36,728 bases of DNA from a virus. The position numbers and the translations under genes were made by a program. The notes beneath the pieces are model-generated. The model saw only the letters and a program-made list of their open reading frames with translations. It was not told the DNA's origin and made no database searches. The first letter of the stretch is position 1; every line of letters starts with the position of its first letter. Where the stretch lies: IMG/VR virus record IMGVR_UViG_3300035180_000968, positions 1 to 36,728 of that record; one strand, written 5' to 3'. Positions 23,852-30,908 of the stretch are shown here, one piece after another.

Positions 23852-24181
23852 GTGAAGCAGATAAAACCGACTGAGTCTGAGTCGGATCCAAAACCTAACC
23901 TCCCACGCAGGGAAAGCAAAGTTAATCGCCTTGCTATAGAAGCGGCCCATCGCACAGGCCTACTACCACATGAGTTCTTATTGAAGATAAGCCGGGGTGG
24001 TAGGATAGATGGAGTAAAACCGGACCTAGCCATGCGTATAGGCTGTGCTAAAGCAGCAGCACCCTACTACGCACCTAAGCTGTCAGCGGTAGAGTTGATC
24101 AAAGATCTATCGGATGATGAGTTGGCCTCAATTATTGAAGGTACCGCAAATGAAGCGGGTTTTGTTATTAAGCCCAAATGA
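23852..24181 (+). CDS. terS: terminase small subunit (putative)
   Basis: 109 residues from GTG 23852, chosen because CTAGGAG lies eight bases upstream; upstream in-frame codons run through the terminator hairpin. The central helices [18 protein letters not shown] and [20 protein letters not shown] resemble a widespread small phage protein encoded just before large terminases. It overlaps terL by 4 bp (ATGA). It presumably recognises the packaging site. The repeat arrays on either side of terS-terL are candidate targets. Confidence 0.68.
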   Translation: MKQIKPTESESDPKPNLPRRESKVNRLAIEAAHRTGLLPHEFLLKISRGGRIDGVKPDLAMRIGCAKAAAPYYAPKLSAVELIKDLSDDELASIIEGTANEAGFVIKPK

Positions 24182-25563
24182 GCTTAGTACAATCCTTTAG
24201 AGCCCTCCCAGCTAAGCAGGTGCTGGCGATAGCCCTAGCAGAGAAAGCGCGTAGGGATAAGTTCAGGGGACTCAGTCACGAAGAGCTAGTAGTAAGGCCT
24301 GAGTTTGCAGCGATTAACAGCCTGGTACTTGATAGTAGGCACCCGCTTAGCGATTTGATGCGGCCTTCCCGGTACAAGGTATTCTATGGGGGTCGGGGTA
24401 GTGGCAAGTCGTGGGGGTTTGGCGAGGCGCTCATAAGGCGTGCCTCGGTTGAGCCCATCCGCATCCTATGCACCCGGGAATACCAGAACAGCATTGCTGA
24501 CTCAGTGCACCGCCTGCTGACGGATACCATTGACCGCCTGGGTATGAATAGCTGGTTCAAGACTACCAAGAACAGCGTGGTATCAAGGTCTGGCGCCGAG
24601 TTCATATTTAAAGGCTTGCATAACAACATCCAGGAGATTAAGTCTACTGAGGGTGTTGACATATGCTGGGTAGAAGAAGCACAGGATGTAACGCATGAGA
24701 GTTGGGAAGTACTAGGGCCTACTATCCGAGGCGCTGACTCGGAGATCTGGGTTAGCTTCAATACCACGGATGAGCAAGCTGCGACCTATCAAAGGTTCGT
24801 CAAGCACAAGCCTAGGAATGCAGTAGTGCACAAGCTTAACTTTGACCAGAACCCACACTTCACAGCAGTGCTTGAGGGGGAGCGTCAGTACTACCTAGGC
24901 TTGATTGAGGATGCAACCAGCACCAGTGAGAGGGCAGATGCACAGGCAGCCTATGACCATATATGGCTTGGCTCCCCACGCAAGTATAATCAAGCAGTCA
25001 TCTTTGCAGGCAAGTTCGTCATTGAATCCTTCCCTGACGACTTGTATAAGATGGCAGATCGTCTGCACTTTGGCGCTGACTTTGGATTCTCCCAAGACCC
25101 GAGCACCTTGCTTCGTATGTTCATATTGGAGAATACCCTCTATGTCGAATATGAGGCCTATGGGGTAGGAGTAGAGTTGGATGAGATGGAAGAGTTCTAC
25201 GACGCTATTCCAGGCAGCAGGGAATGGCCAATTAAGGGTGATGGAAGTCGCCCTGAGACCATCAGCTACATCAAGCGCAAGGCCTTCAGCATTAGTGCAG
25301 CAGAGAAGTGGCCAGGCAGCGTAGAGGATGGCATCACCCACCTCAAAGGCTTTAAGAAGATTGTCATCCACACGCGCTGCAAGCATACAGCCAATGAGGC
25401 AAGGTTATATAGTTATAAAACTGATAGGGTCACCCGTGAGGTGTTGCCGATCGTTGTAGACGCGCACAACCATTGTTTTGATGCAATCCGCTACGGTCTT
25501 GATGGCTACATCCAGAGAAGGGGTAACCTCAATATGTGGGAGCGCCTGGGGAAATCAGAGTAA
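24178..25563 (+). CDS. terL: terminase large subunit, PBSX type
   Basis: 461 residues, packaging motor. ATPase domain: Walker A GGRGSGKS (about 72-79) and Walker [10 protein letters not shown] (about 160-168), with WVSFNTTDE as the coupling segment. RNase H-like nuclease domain: acidic motif [12 protein letters not shown] near residue 300, then [14 protein letters not shown] and a C-terminal [17 protein letters not shown]. The layout is that of Terminase_3/PBSX family proteins. The stop codon is the first part of repeat array 2. Confidence 0.93.
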   Translation: MSLVQSFRALPAKQVLAIALAEKARRDKFRGLSHEELVVRPEFAAINSLVLDSRHPLSDLMRPSRYKVFYGGRGSGKSWGFGEALIRRASVEPIRILCTREYQNSIADSVHRLLTDTIDRLGMNSWFKTTKNSVVSRSGAEFIFKGLHNNIQEIKSTEGVDICWVEEAQDVTHESWEVLGPTIRGADSEIWVSFNTTDEQAATYQRFVKHKPRNAVVHKLNFDQNPHFTAVLEGERQYYLGLIEDATSTSERADAQAAYDHIWLGSPRKYNQAVIFAGKFVIESFPDDLYKMADRLHFGADFGFSQDPSTLLRMFILENTLYVEYEAYGVGVELDEMEEFYDAIPGSREWPIKGDGSRPETISYIKRKAFSISAAEKWPGSVEDGITHLKGFKKIVIHTRCKHTANEARLYSYKTDRVTREVLPIVVDAHNHCFDAIRYGLDGYIQRRGNLNMWERLGKSE

Positions 25564-25657
25564 CATCCAAGGATCATATGGAACATCCTTAGAACATCCA
25601 GGAACATATGGAACATCCAAGGATCATGGGGATCATCCAGGAACACGGGGAAACATG
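25561..25657 (+). repeat. array of ~10 short repeats (array 2)
   Basis: Begins at the terL stop codon and ends at the start codon of gene 25655. About ten units of 9-11 bases use the same words as array 1 (GGATCATAT, GGAACATCCTT, AGAACATCCA, GGATCATCCA). A 22-base string is identical between 25579-25600 and 22900-22921. The two arrays bracket a 2.5-kb block that contains terS and terL. Confidence 0.9.
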
Positions 25658-25867
25658 ACAAGCGATTATCAACCTAGTTTCTTCTTCGGGGTACTGGGCA
25701 GCTCACCAACAGATTGCGATGTAACGCTGCACCAGTTCTTCGAGTCGAGTGCGGAGTGCACTCACGCGGCGGAAATGACCAAACGCGACTACCCCACCTA
25801 TAGCTTCAGGATGTGGCAGCGGAACCAGCACGGTCAGTGGTATTCTTTTAACCAGTGGATAGTATGA
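25655..25867 (+). CDS. hypothetical small protein after terL
   Basis: 70 residues, ATG 25655 inside the last unit of repeat array 2, with GGGGA as a close ribosome site. The sequence is rich in Cys, His and aromatic residues (CDVTLHQFFESSAECTHAAE, then MWQRNQHGQWYSFNQW). No family recognised. An ORF open through the array itself extends upstream in frame but is judged not to be coding. Confidence 0.5.
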   Translation: MTSDYQPSFFFGVLGSSPTDCDVTLHQFFESSAECTHAAEMTKRDYPTYSFRMWQRNQHGQWYSFNQWIV

Positions 25868-25879
25868 GAGGAAATGATT

Positions 25880-26056
25880 ATGTCTTTTAAGATCGGCGAT
25901 GAAGTGAAGCCCAAAGTAACAGCCCCTGTAGGCGAAGTGCAGGATGCCCGCATGAATACAAGTGGTGGGGAACTGGAATACCTGGTTACCTACGCAGATG
26001 CAGACGGGGAAGCCCAAGAGCGGTGGTTCCTTGAATCACAAATCGAAGCAGTCTAA
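25880..26056 (+). CDS. small SH3-like (DUF2158-type) protein
   Basis: 58 residues from ATG 25880; GAGG lies eight bases upstream, whereas ATG 25874 would leave only two. The pattern FKIGDEVKPKV, GELEYLVTYAD, EERWF-like end (AQERWFLESQIEAV) fits a small SH3-type barrel similar to DUF2158 proteins. Function unknown. It sits between terminase and virion genes. Confidence 0.6.
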   Translation: MSFKIGDEVKPKVTAPVGEVQDARMNTSGGELEYLVTYADADGEAQERWFLESQIEAV

Positions 26057-26065
26057 GGAAACGAT

Positions 26066-26620
26066 ATGAAAGAACTATTCAAAATGAATGCAGCAGCAGT
26101 GGCAGTGGTTGCACAGGCAGGCGGCATTGGCGAGGCCCTAGCAATGGAGGGCTACTACGAGGTTGAGTGCTTCAACCCTGATGGTACCTTAGCTTGGCGG
26201 GACCAGATTCATAACCTGATCCCCACGGCAGGCAAGAACCTTGCGTTGGATACCCTGCTGTCAGGCAGTGCCTATACCGCTGCGTTCTATATGGGCTTGG
26301 TGGATGGCGCATCAGCACCCACCTTCAACACAGCTGATACCGCTGCTTCTCATGCAGGCTGGACTGAGAACCAAGGCTACTCCGCAGGCACAAGACCCGC
26401 GCCAAGCTTCTCGGCCGCATCAGCAGGGGTCAAGGCTACCAGTGCCGCCTTGAGCTTCACTGCGAACGCGACGGGCACTATTGCAGGCTGCTTCATTGCA
26501 ACCAGCAACGTGAAGGGCGGTGCCGCTGGTACGGTGCTTTCGGAAGGTGCATTCGCAGGCGGTAGCCAAGCAGTAACCAGCGGCAGCATCATCAACGTTT
26601 CTTACAGTCTGAGCGTGTAA
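26066..26620 (+). CDS. phage virion-associated structural protein
   Basis: 184 residues. The segment YYEVECFNPDGTLAWRDQIH followed by NLALDTLLSG and YMGLVDG is a recurrent pattern in phage structural or decoration proteins. The rest is Ala/Gly/Ser/Thr-rich beta structure with AATSNVKGG and GSQAVTSGS turns. AAGGA precedes the start by five bases. It opens a virion/host-interaction block between terL and portal. The exact location in the particle is not known. Confidence 0.6.
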   Translation: MKELFKMNAAAVAVVAQAGGIGEALAMEGYYEVECFNPDGTLAWRDQIHNLIPTAGKNLALDTLLSGSAYTAAFYMGLVDGASAPTFNTADTAASHAGWTENQGYSAGTRPAPSFSAASAGVKATSAALSFTANATGTIAGCFIATSNVKGGAAGTVLSEGAFAGGSQAVTSGSIINVSYSLSV

Positions 26621-26625
26621 GAACC

Positions 26626-26647
26626 CGGGGCTCTTGACTGAGCCCCG
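26626..26647 (+). other. strong hairpin without T-tract
   Basis: Perfect 8-bp stem CGGGGCTC / GAGCCCCG with loop TTGACT, just after the stop of gene 26066 and 23 bases before the next start. No T run follows, so it is more likely an mRNA-stabilising or processing site than a terminator. Confidence 0.6.
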
Positions 26648-26670
26648 ACCCCTGCACTAGAAAGGTAATT

Positions 26671-28131
26671 ATGACAGCTGTTAGCACCCAGTTAGCCCAT
26701 GGCATTAAGGCTACCACCACTACGGTAGGCACAGGAGCTTTAACCCTCGTCTCCCTAGCAGGTTTCATGCTACCCCTTGCCCGGTTCTCTGTGGGCAGTC
26801 TAATGAGCTACTCCCTGCAAGATGGCAACAACCGGGAATGGGGGATTGGTACCGTTGCAGCAGGTAACGTACTAAACCGGACTACCATCACAGGCACCCT
26901 GGTAGCCGGCACTTACACTACGGGTGGTGCAGCTCTTACCCTATCAGGAGGCACTTCTCTGTTAGAGTGCGTAGAGCATGAAGGATCTGCCCTAGATACT
27001 ATTGACAATGCCAACGCGTTGAGACTTAAAGTTTCCGACGTATACTCAGACTTCGTCGCATTCGGACTTGTCACTGGCACCAGCGCGTCCTTATCGGGCG
27101 TTATGACTCCTGGCGCTGCTTATGTGCTTGGCACGCGCGTCGAGAAGCTGATTGCAGACGCCACGCTGACCTTCACCTATGCAGTATCAAGTGATACCTA
27201 CAACGACATAAGCAATGCAGGCGTTATTACCCACGTTGCGGTTGCAAATGGTGCAGCAGCGCCAGCGGTAACGGCCAACTCAATGCGTCTTGAGAAGGTG
27301 GTGACCAGCGGCACTGCAATTACTTCCGTGGTGAGGTTGGTAGGTAGAAGTTTGCCAGTGGCGGTGAAAGATCCGGTTACCGGCACTACTGTATTGGAGG
27401 CGGGTGGCGTTGCTATCCCAACCCCAGGCAACTTGGCTACCAACGGATTCGCGGCACTCGGGGTTATCGTAGCGGGTGGCGTTCCGGGTACAGCTTTGGT
27501 GGACTCTACTGGTGCAACGCCACCCGCGATTCAAGCGCAATGGGTGCCGCGTACCGGTACCTTTTTGACCCTATCGACAACCACACTGAATCCCGGCGAG
27601 ATTGCCACGGCTACTGACCAGAAAGCCCTTTACGTTAACAACTCCACAGTTTCAGCCGTCGGCAGCGTATATCGCCAGAACTTGGGCTTGTGGACTGCTG
27701 GAGCCAGCCCACAGTCATCAGTAACCCTGACTGCCGCAAATACGAACTACGAGGTACCGCTGAAGACTGTTATATCAGACACGTCCTCAATGATGCAGGC
27801 AAGCACTGGCTACATTTTCCCTGTGAATGGGGCAAATGTTATCCAAGTTACGGGCGTATTTAACTTTACTTACGACTCTGGTGCAACTCGAACGAAATGC
27901 AAGGTCAGCTTGCAACAAGAGAGCCCGCTAAATTCCAGTACTTGGATAACCATAGATTCCATCACGTTTCCGGCTAATCAGTTAGGTGCGACCGGACCAG
28001 CGTTTTATATCGCGCTATCGATATATACGCCAGATACAGGGCGTATTCGCATAGTGGCGCAGCATGACATTGCTGGGGGCACAGTAAATACATCATTGTC
28101 CGGGCTCGTAATCAAACAAAGCGTAATTTGA
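26671..28131 (+). CDS. tail fibre-like virion protein
   Basis: 486 residues. The N-terminal ~105 residues (GIKATTTTVGTGALTLVSLA, then DGNNREWGIGTV and LNRTTI) match a common virion-anchoring module seen in many phage fibres and structural proteins. The remainder is a Ser/Thr/Val-rich beta region that changes base-use style near 27,030, suggesting a swapped C-terminal part. The last ~140 residues look like a compact beta-sandwich (receptor-binding or trimer tip). The next gene starts in a TGATG overlap, linking this fibre to the protease-like protein. Confidence 0.65.
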   Translation: MTAVSTQLAHGIKATTTTVGTGALTLVSLAGFMLPLARFSVGSLMSYSLQDGNNREWGIGTVAAGNVLNRTTITGTLVAGTYTTGGAALTLSGGTSLLECVEHEGSALDTIDNANALRLKVSDVYSDFVAFGLVTGTSASLSGVMTPGAAYVLGTRVEKLIADATLTFTYAVSSDTYNDISNAGVITHVAVANGAAAPAVTANSMRLEKVVTSGTAITSVVRLVGRSLPVAVKDPVTGTTVLEAGGVAIPTPGNLATNGFAALGVIVAGGVPGTALVDSTGATPPAIQAQWVPRTGTFLTLSTTTLNPGEIATATDQKALYVNNSTVSAVGSVYRQNLGLWTAGASPQSSVTLTAANTNYEVPLKTVISDTSSMMQASTGYIFPVNGANVIQVTGVFNFTYDSGATRTKCKVSLQQESPLNSSTWITIDSITFPANQLGATGPAFYIALSIYTPDTGRIRIVAQHDIAGGTVNTSLSGLVIKQSVI

Positions 28132-29456
28132 TGAAACTGCAATTTGACCTTGCCGGGCAGCAAATTCGAGGTCCGAATTCCGCTGACGACTTCATATATA
28201 CGATAACGCCCTTTAGTGTGGGCGCTACTGTCGGTACGCCTACTGTATCCAACAACTACGATGCTGTGGTGTATAACATCGTCAACACCGGAGCGCGGGT
28301 AGATTTGAAAATCGACGTTTCTCAGTCGTTTGCTAATTCAAATAAGAGTTTGTCGTTTGCAAGTCTCACGCCTTCGATTGCTACTGTAGATGGCACTGGC
28401 TATGTCACTGCCCTTACAGATGGGACTGCGACCATTTTGGCAAAGTCGGGCGGAATAGAGCGCCGTATTTCGCTAGATATGCAAATCGTGGCCACGCTTA
28501 ACACGCACACTCTTATTTCCTACCGAACCGATGCTGGCACGTCTCTAGGGGCACATGCGTCCGCGCAAATAAACGCACTCATCGCGGGGAAGGATGCCCA
28601 AGGCAATGTTAACAGTACGAGCGGTACTCAAACCATGTGGGCTTCTAATAACCACGACGCCGCTGCTCCGGTTGTTACGCGCAACAGCGGATTTTTTGGC
28701 GCTGGGCTTAATAACATCACAGCCATCGGTGCAATGAACGCATCGAACGCATTGAACGAAGACGCAAGGGTTCACCCCCCTTTGCTGGTGACTGCACGGC
28801 ACATATTCGGCGCAAATCATTACCAAACAAACAACGGGATTATTGGAGATAAGGTTGTTTTTGTTCGTACCGATGGCAGCCTGCAAACCGAAACACTCAT
28901 TGATAAGTGGTCAGACCCCGACAGCGACGACCATTGGATTGGCTTATTGAGCAACCCAATTACCGGATGCACTCCGTTTCAGATCATGCCGACAGGTTGG
29001 CAAAATTACATTAAGAGCTTGGATACAAACTATGGCAACGCGGACGGTACCTGGGTGGGTAACATACCAGTGCTTGCTCGCGTTTTTCATCGACCAGATG
29101 GAGTGGAAGATGAACGCGTCAATATATTATCGCTCGTTGGTCTGAGTTCGCTGGCCAATGTGCAGCCGTACGATAGGCCGTTTGTCGGCGTAGGTAGACA
29201 GCCGGACTACTTAACCTCTCCGCTTTATGGGTGGTTTGCGCCAATCATCGGTGGTGATTCAGGCGGTCCTGTGGCAATGGTTGTAAATAACAATCTTGTG
29301 TTGCTCACGACATTTCACTACACAGGGGGAGGAGTATCGATTGAGCGTGACGCAGCTGAATATGAAACTCAAATGAGGCGCATGGCGGCCTTGGTTGGTG
29401 ACAACACAGCGTATGCGTTTACCCGCGCTGATTTGTCTTCCTTCGCAACATATTGA
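28131..29456 (+). CDS. trypsin-like serine protease with Ig-like domain
   Basis: 441 residues from ATG 28131. Residues ~65-125 resemble a bacterial Ig-like (BIG2) domain (SLTPSIATVDGTGYVTALTD). The C-terminal part has the S1/trypsin catalytic pattern: LLVTARHIFG with H224 (compare VLTAAHC), a DSDDHWIGLL segment with D266 or D267 (compare DIALL), and IGGDSGGPV with S377. All three residues are in the right order and context, so an active peptidase is plausible. It may cleave host surface proteins or mature the adjacent fibre. No signal peptide is seen, consistent with a virion protein. Base use differs from neighbouring genes, suggesting recent acquisition. Confidence 0.75.
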   Translation: MKLQFDLAGQQIRGPNSADDFIYTITPFSVGATVGTPTVSNNYDAVVYNIVNTGARVDLKIDVSQSFANSNKSLSFASLTPSIATVDGTGYVTALTDGTATILAKSGGIERRISLDMQIVATLNTHTLISYRTDAGTSLGAHASAQINALIAGKDAQGNVNSTSGTQTMWASNNHDAAAPVVTRNSGFFGAGLNNITAIGAMNASNALNEDARVHPPLLVTARHIFGANHYQTNNGIIGDKVVFVRTDGSLQTETLIDKWSDPDSDDHWIGLLSNPITGCTPFQIMPTGWQNYIKSLDTNYGNADGTWVGNIPVLARVFHRPDGVEDERVNILSLVGLSSLANVQPYDRPFVGVGRQPDYLTSPLYGWFAPIIGGDSGGPVAMVVNNNLVLLTTFHYTGGGVSIERDAAEYETQMRRMAALVGDNTAYAFTRADLSSFATY

Positions 29457-29554
29457 CCTAGAGCACCACGACAGGCCCGCAGCACCTTGCTGGAAGCTTA
29501 AGAGGGTGACCTAGATCGAAGTTCATAGGCCTAGATGTCTGGGCCCGCGATAAC

Positions 29555-29568
29555 CCCGGGTACCCGGG
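29555..29568. repeat. 14-bp perfect palindrome
   Basis: CCCGGGTACCCGGG lies in the 140-base gap 29457-29596, about 30 bases before gene 29597. The gap also contains CAGCA-CCT-TGCTG near 29478. No T tract follows either; possible RNA processing element or protein-binding site. Confidence 0.5.
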
Positions 29569-29596
29569 TATTCTAACCAAGTAAAGGAGTATTACA

Positions 29597-29899
29597 ATGA
29601 GCAAAGCAGTTCTAGCATCAATCATCCTGGGCACATTCATAGCAGCAGAACCGGTCACCGGCATTCGCGTCACCTTGAAAGACTCTACTGGAGGCAACCC
29701 TGACTTGGTCGCTACAGAGTCACCGGGATCAGCCAATGCCCTTTTCACAGTCGAGCCTGGTACCTGGTCTGCCACCTACCAAGCCTTTGGCACAGTAGCT
29801 GACATCGGCCCCGCATTCACCACCGACCCCTTGGTGGTAGAAGCCATCGCAACAGTGGTCGTGCAGATCCCTGTAGGTGGGGCACTAGCAGCAGCATGA
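29597..29899 (+). CDS. small beta-rich virion-type protein
   Basis: 100 residues with AAAGGAG eight bases upstream. The first 20 residues are hydrophobic (AVLASIILGTFIAAEPVTG) but lack a basic n-region, so a signal peptide is doubtful. The rest is beta-sandwich-like (GIRVTLKDSTGG, FTVEPGTWSATYQAFG, VVEAIATVVVQIPVGG). Similar short carbohydrate-contact or decoration modules occur near phage fibres. Function unassigned. Confidence 0.65.
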   Translation: MSKAVLASIILGTFIAAEPVTGIRVTLKDSTGGNPDLVATESPGSANALFTVEPGTWSATYQAFGTVADIGPAFTTDPLVVEAIATVVVQIPVGGALAAA

Positions 29900-30081
29900 A
29901 GTACCGGCGAGCCCACCATCACCATCGCCATCATGGCGGGGCTGTGGATAACCCGGGATGCCTGTCTTTGTTTCTTCGCAAGATGCTCCGCTTGGATAGG
30001 GGCTTCTATGTACTGCTCCCGGTAGGTGGTTCTCTGAGGTTACTGCCTCAGCTAACCCACCGATGCCGTAGTAATGGTTGA
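29896..30081 (+). CDS. possible small His-rich protein
   Basis: 61 codons starting in an ATGA overlap, with no separate ribosome site. The N-terminus is AHHHHRHHGG; the rest is basic/hydrophobic. The 3' half coincides with a strong RNA hairpin at 30025-30061. It may be a real coupled gene, or a chance ORF over a structured leader of the next gene. Confidence 0.35.
   Translation: MKYRRAHHHHRHHGGAVDNPGCLSLFLRKMLRLDRGFYVLLPVGGSLRLLPQLTHRCRSNG
30025..30061 (+). other. long RNA hairpin
   Basis: Outer stem GGTGGTT / AACCCACC (one bulged base) and inner stem CTGAGG / CCTCAG with loop TTACTG. It precedes another hairpin at 30090 and gene 30129. No T tract, so not a typical terminator. Confidence 0.5.
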
Positions 30082-30089
30082 AATTGATT

Positions 30090-30107
30090 CTCCGGGGAAA
30101 CCCGGAG
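30090..30107 (+). other. GNRA-capped hairpin before gene 30129
   Basis: Perfect 7-bp stem CTCCGGG-GAAA-CCCGGAG, ending 10 bases before the AAGGA of gene 30129. It could protect the mRNA 5' end after processing. Confidence 0.6.
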
Positions 30108-30128
30108 TCTCTAACTAAGGAATTCAAT

Positions 30129-30908
30129 ATGGCTTTCGGAACTAGTAGCTTTGGTACCGCTGGGTTCGGCTCGCTCACCTCCGGGGGCATGGTAGTAGTC
30201 AGTACTGCTGAGGTAGGTGCACTGGCAGATGCCTCAAGCCAGGCCGCCTCGTTTAGTGGTTCGGTAGCAGAAGCAGGTACACTGGCAGATAGCTTCAGCA
30301 ACTCCCTTATATTTCCCCTCAGTGTTGTTGAGTCGGCAGCCCTGTTAGATTCGGTCACTGGGGTAACCACCTACTTCTTGCAGGTGTCAGAGGCAGGCGC
30401 CTTGGTGGAGCTTATAGGGGCGGGTGCGGTGTTGTCAGCAACCCAAGCTGATTCAGCTGCCCTTTCTGATTGGTTAGCAGCAGGTCAGATTTACGAAGTA
30501 GTTCAAAACGAGGTAGCTGCCCTTAGCGATGCCTCAGATGGGGTATTAGTAGTTTCGGTGGTACTGGTGCTGGGTACAGCACAGCTGTCGGATGGTCCTT
30601 CTGTAGCTAGTGGTCGCCGCAAGCTGATGAACTACTACGTGCTGGGTGGGGAGGTTACTATGATCTCCTCCTTTGCAGATGTTAATGGGCTCCCAGTTAA
30701 TCCCATCTCGGTATCAGCTGAGGTACTCAAACCTGACAACACGAAGGTGCAGTTCTCAGGGAGTCAGATAACAAGCTTGGGTGGTGGTTCATACCAAGTC
30801 AACTACACGCCCGACCAAACGGGCATCTACTTCTATCGCTTCACCGGCGTTGGATCAAACCAAGTAGTGGCAGAAGCTTACTTCCTGGTACAGAGGGCTT
30901 ACAACTAA
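30129..30908 (+). CDS. virion protein with exact 20-residue tandem repeats
   Basis: 259 residues from ATG 30129 (AAGGA seven bases upstream). A Gly/Phe-rich head (FGTSSFGTAGFGS) is followed by seven repeats with a period of 20: acidic residues at 28, 48, 68, 88, 108 and 128, each followed by L four later (32, 52, 72, 92, 112, 132) and an acidic residue six later (34, 54, 74, 94, 114, 134). The consensus is V-x-E-x-A-A-L-x-D. A seventh, slipped copy (GTAQLSD) ends the array. Residues ~165-259 form an Ig-like beta domain (YYVLGGEVTMISSFADVNG, VNYTPDQTGIYFYRF). It directly precedes the portal. Probably a fibre or neck component; function inferred. Confidence 0.72.
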   Translation: MAFGTSSFGTAGFGSLTSGGMVVVSTAEVGALADASSQAASFSGSVAEAGTLADSFSNSLIFPLSVVESAALLDSVTGVTTYFLQVSEAGALVELIGAGAVLSATQADSAALSDWLAAGQIYEVVQNEVAALSDASDGVLVVSVVLVLGTAQLSDGPSVASGRRKLMNYYVLGGEVTMISSFADVNGLPVNPISVSAEVLKPDNTKVQFSGSQITSLGGGSYQVNYTPDQTGIYFYRFTGVGSNQVVAEAYFLVQRAYN

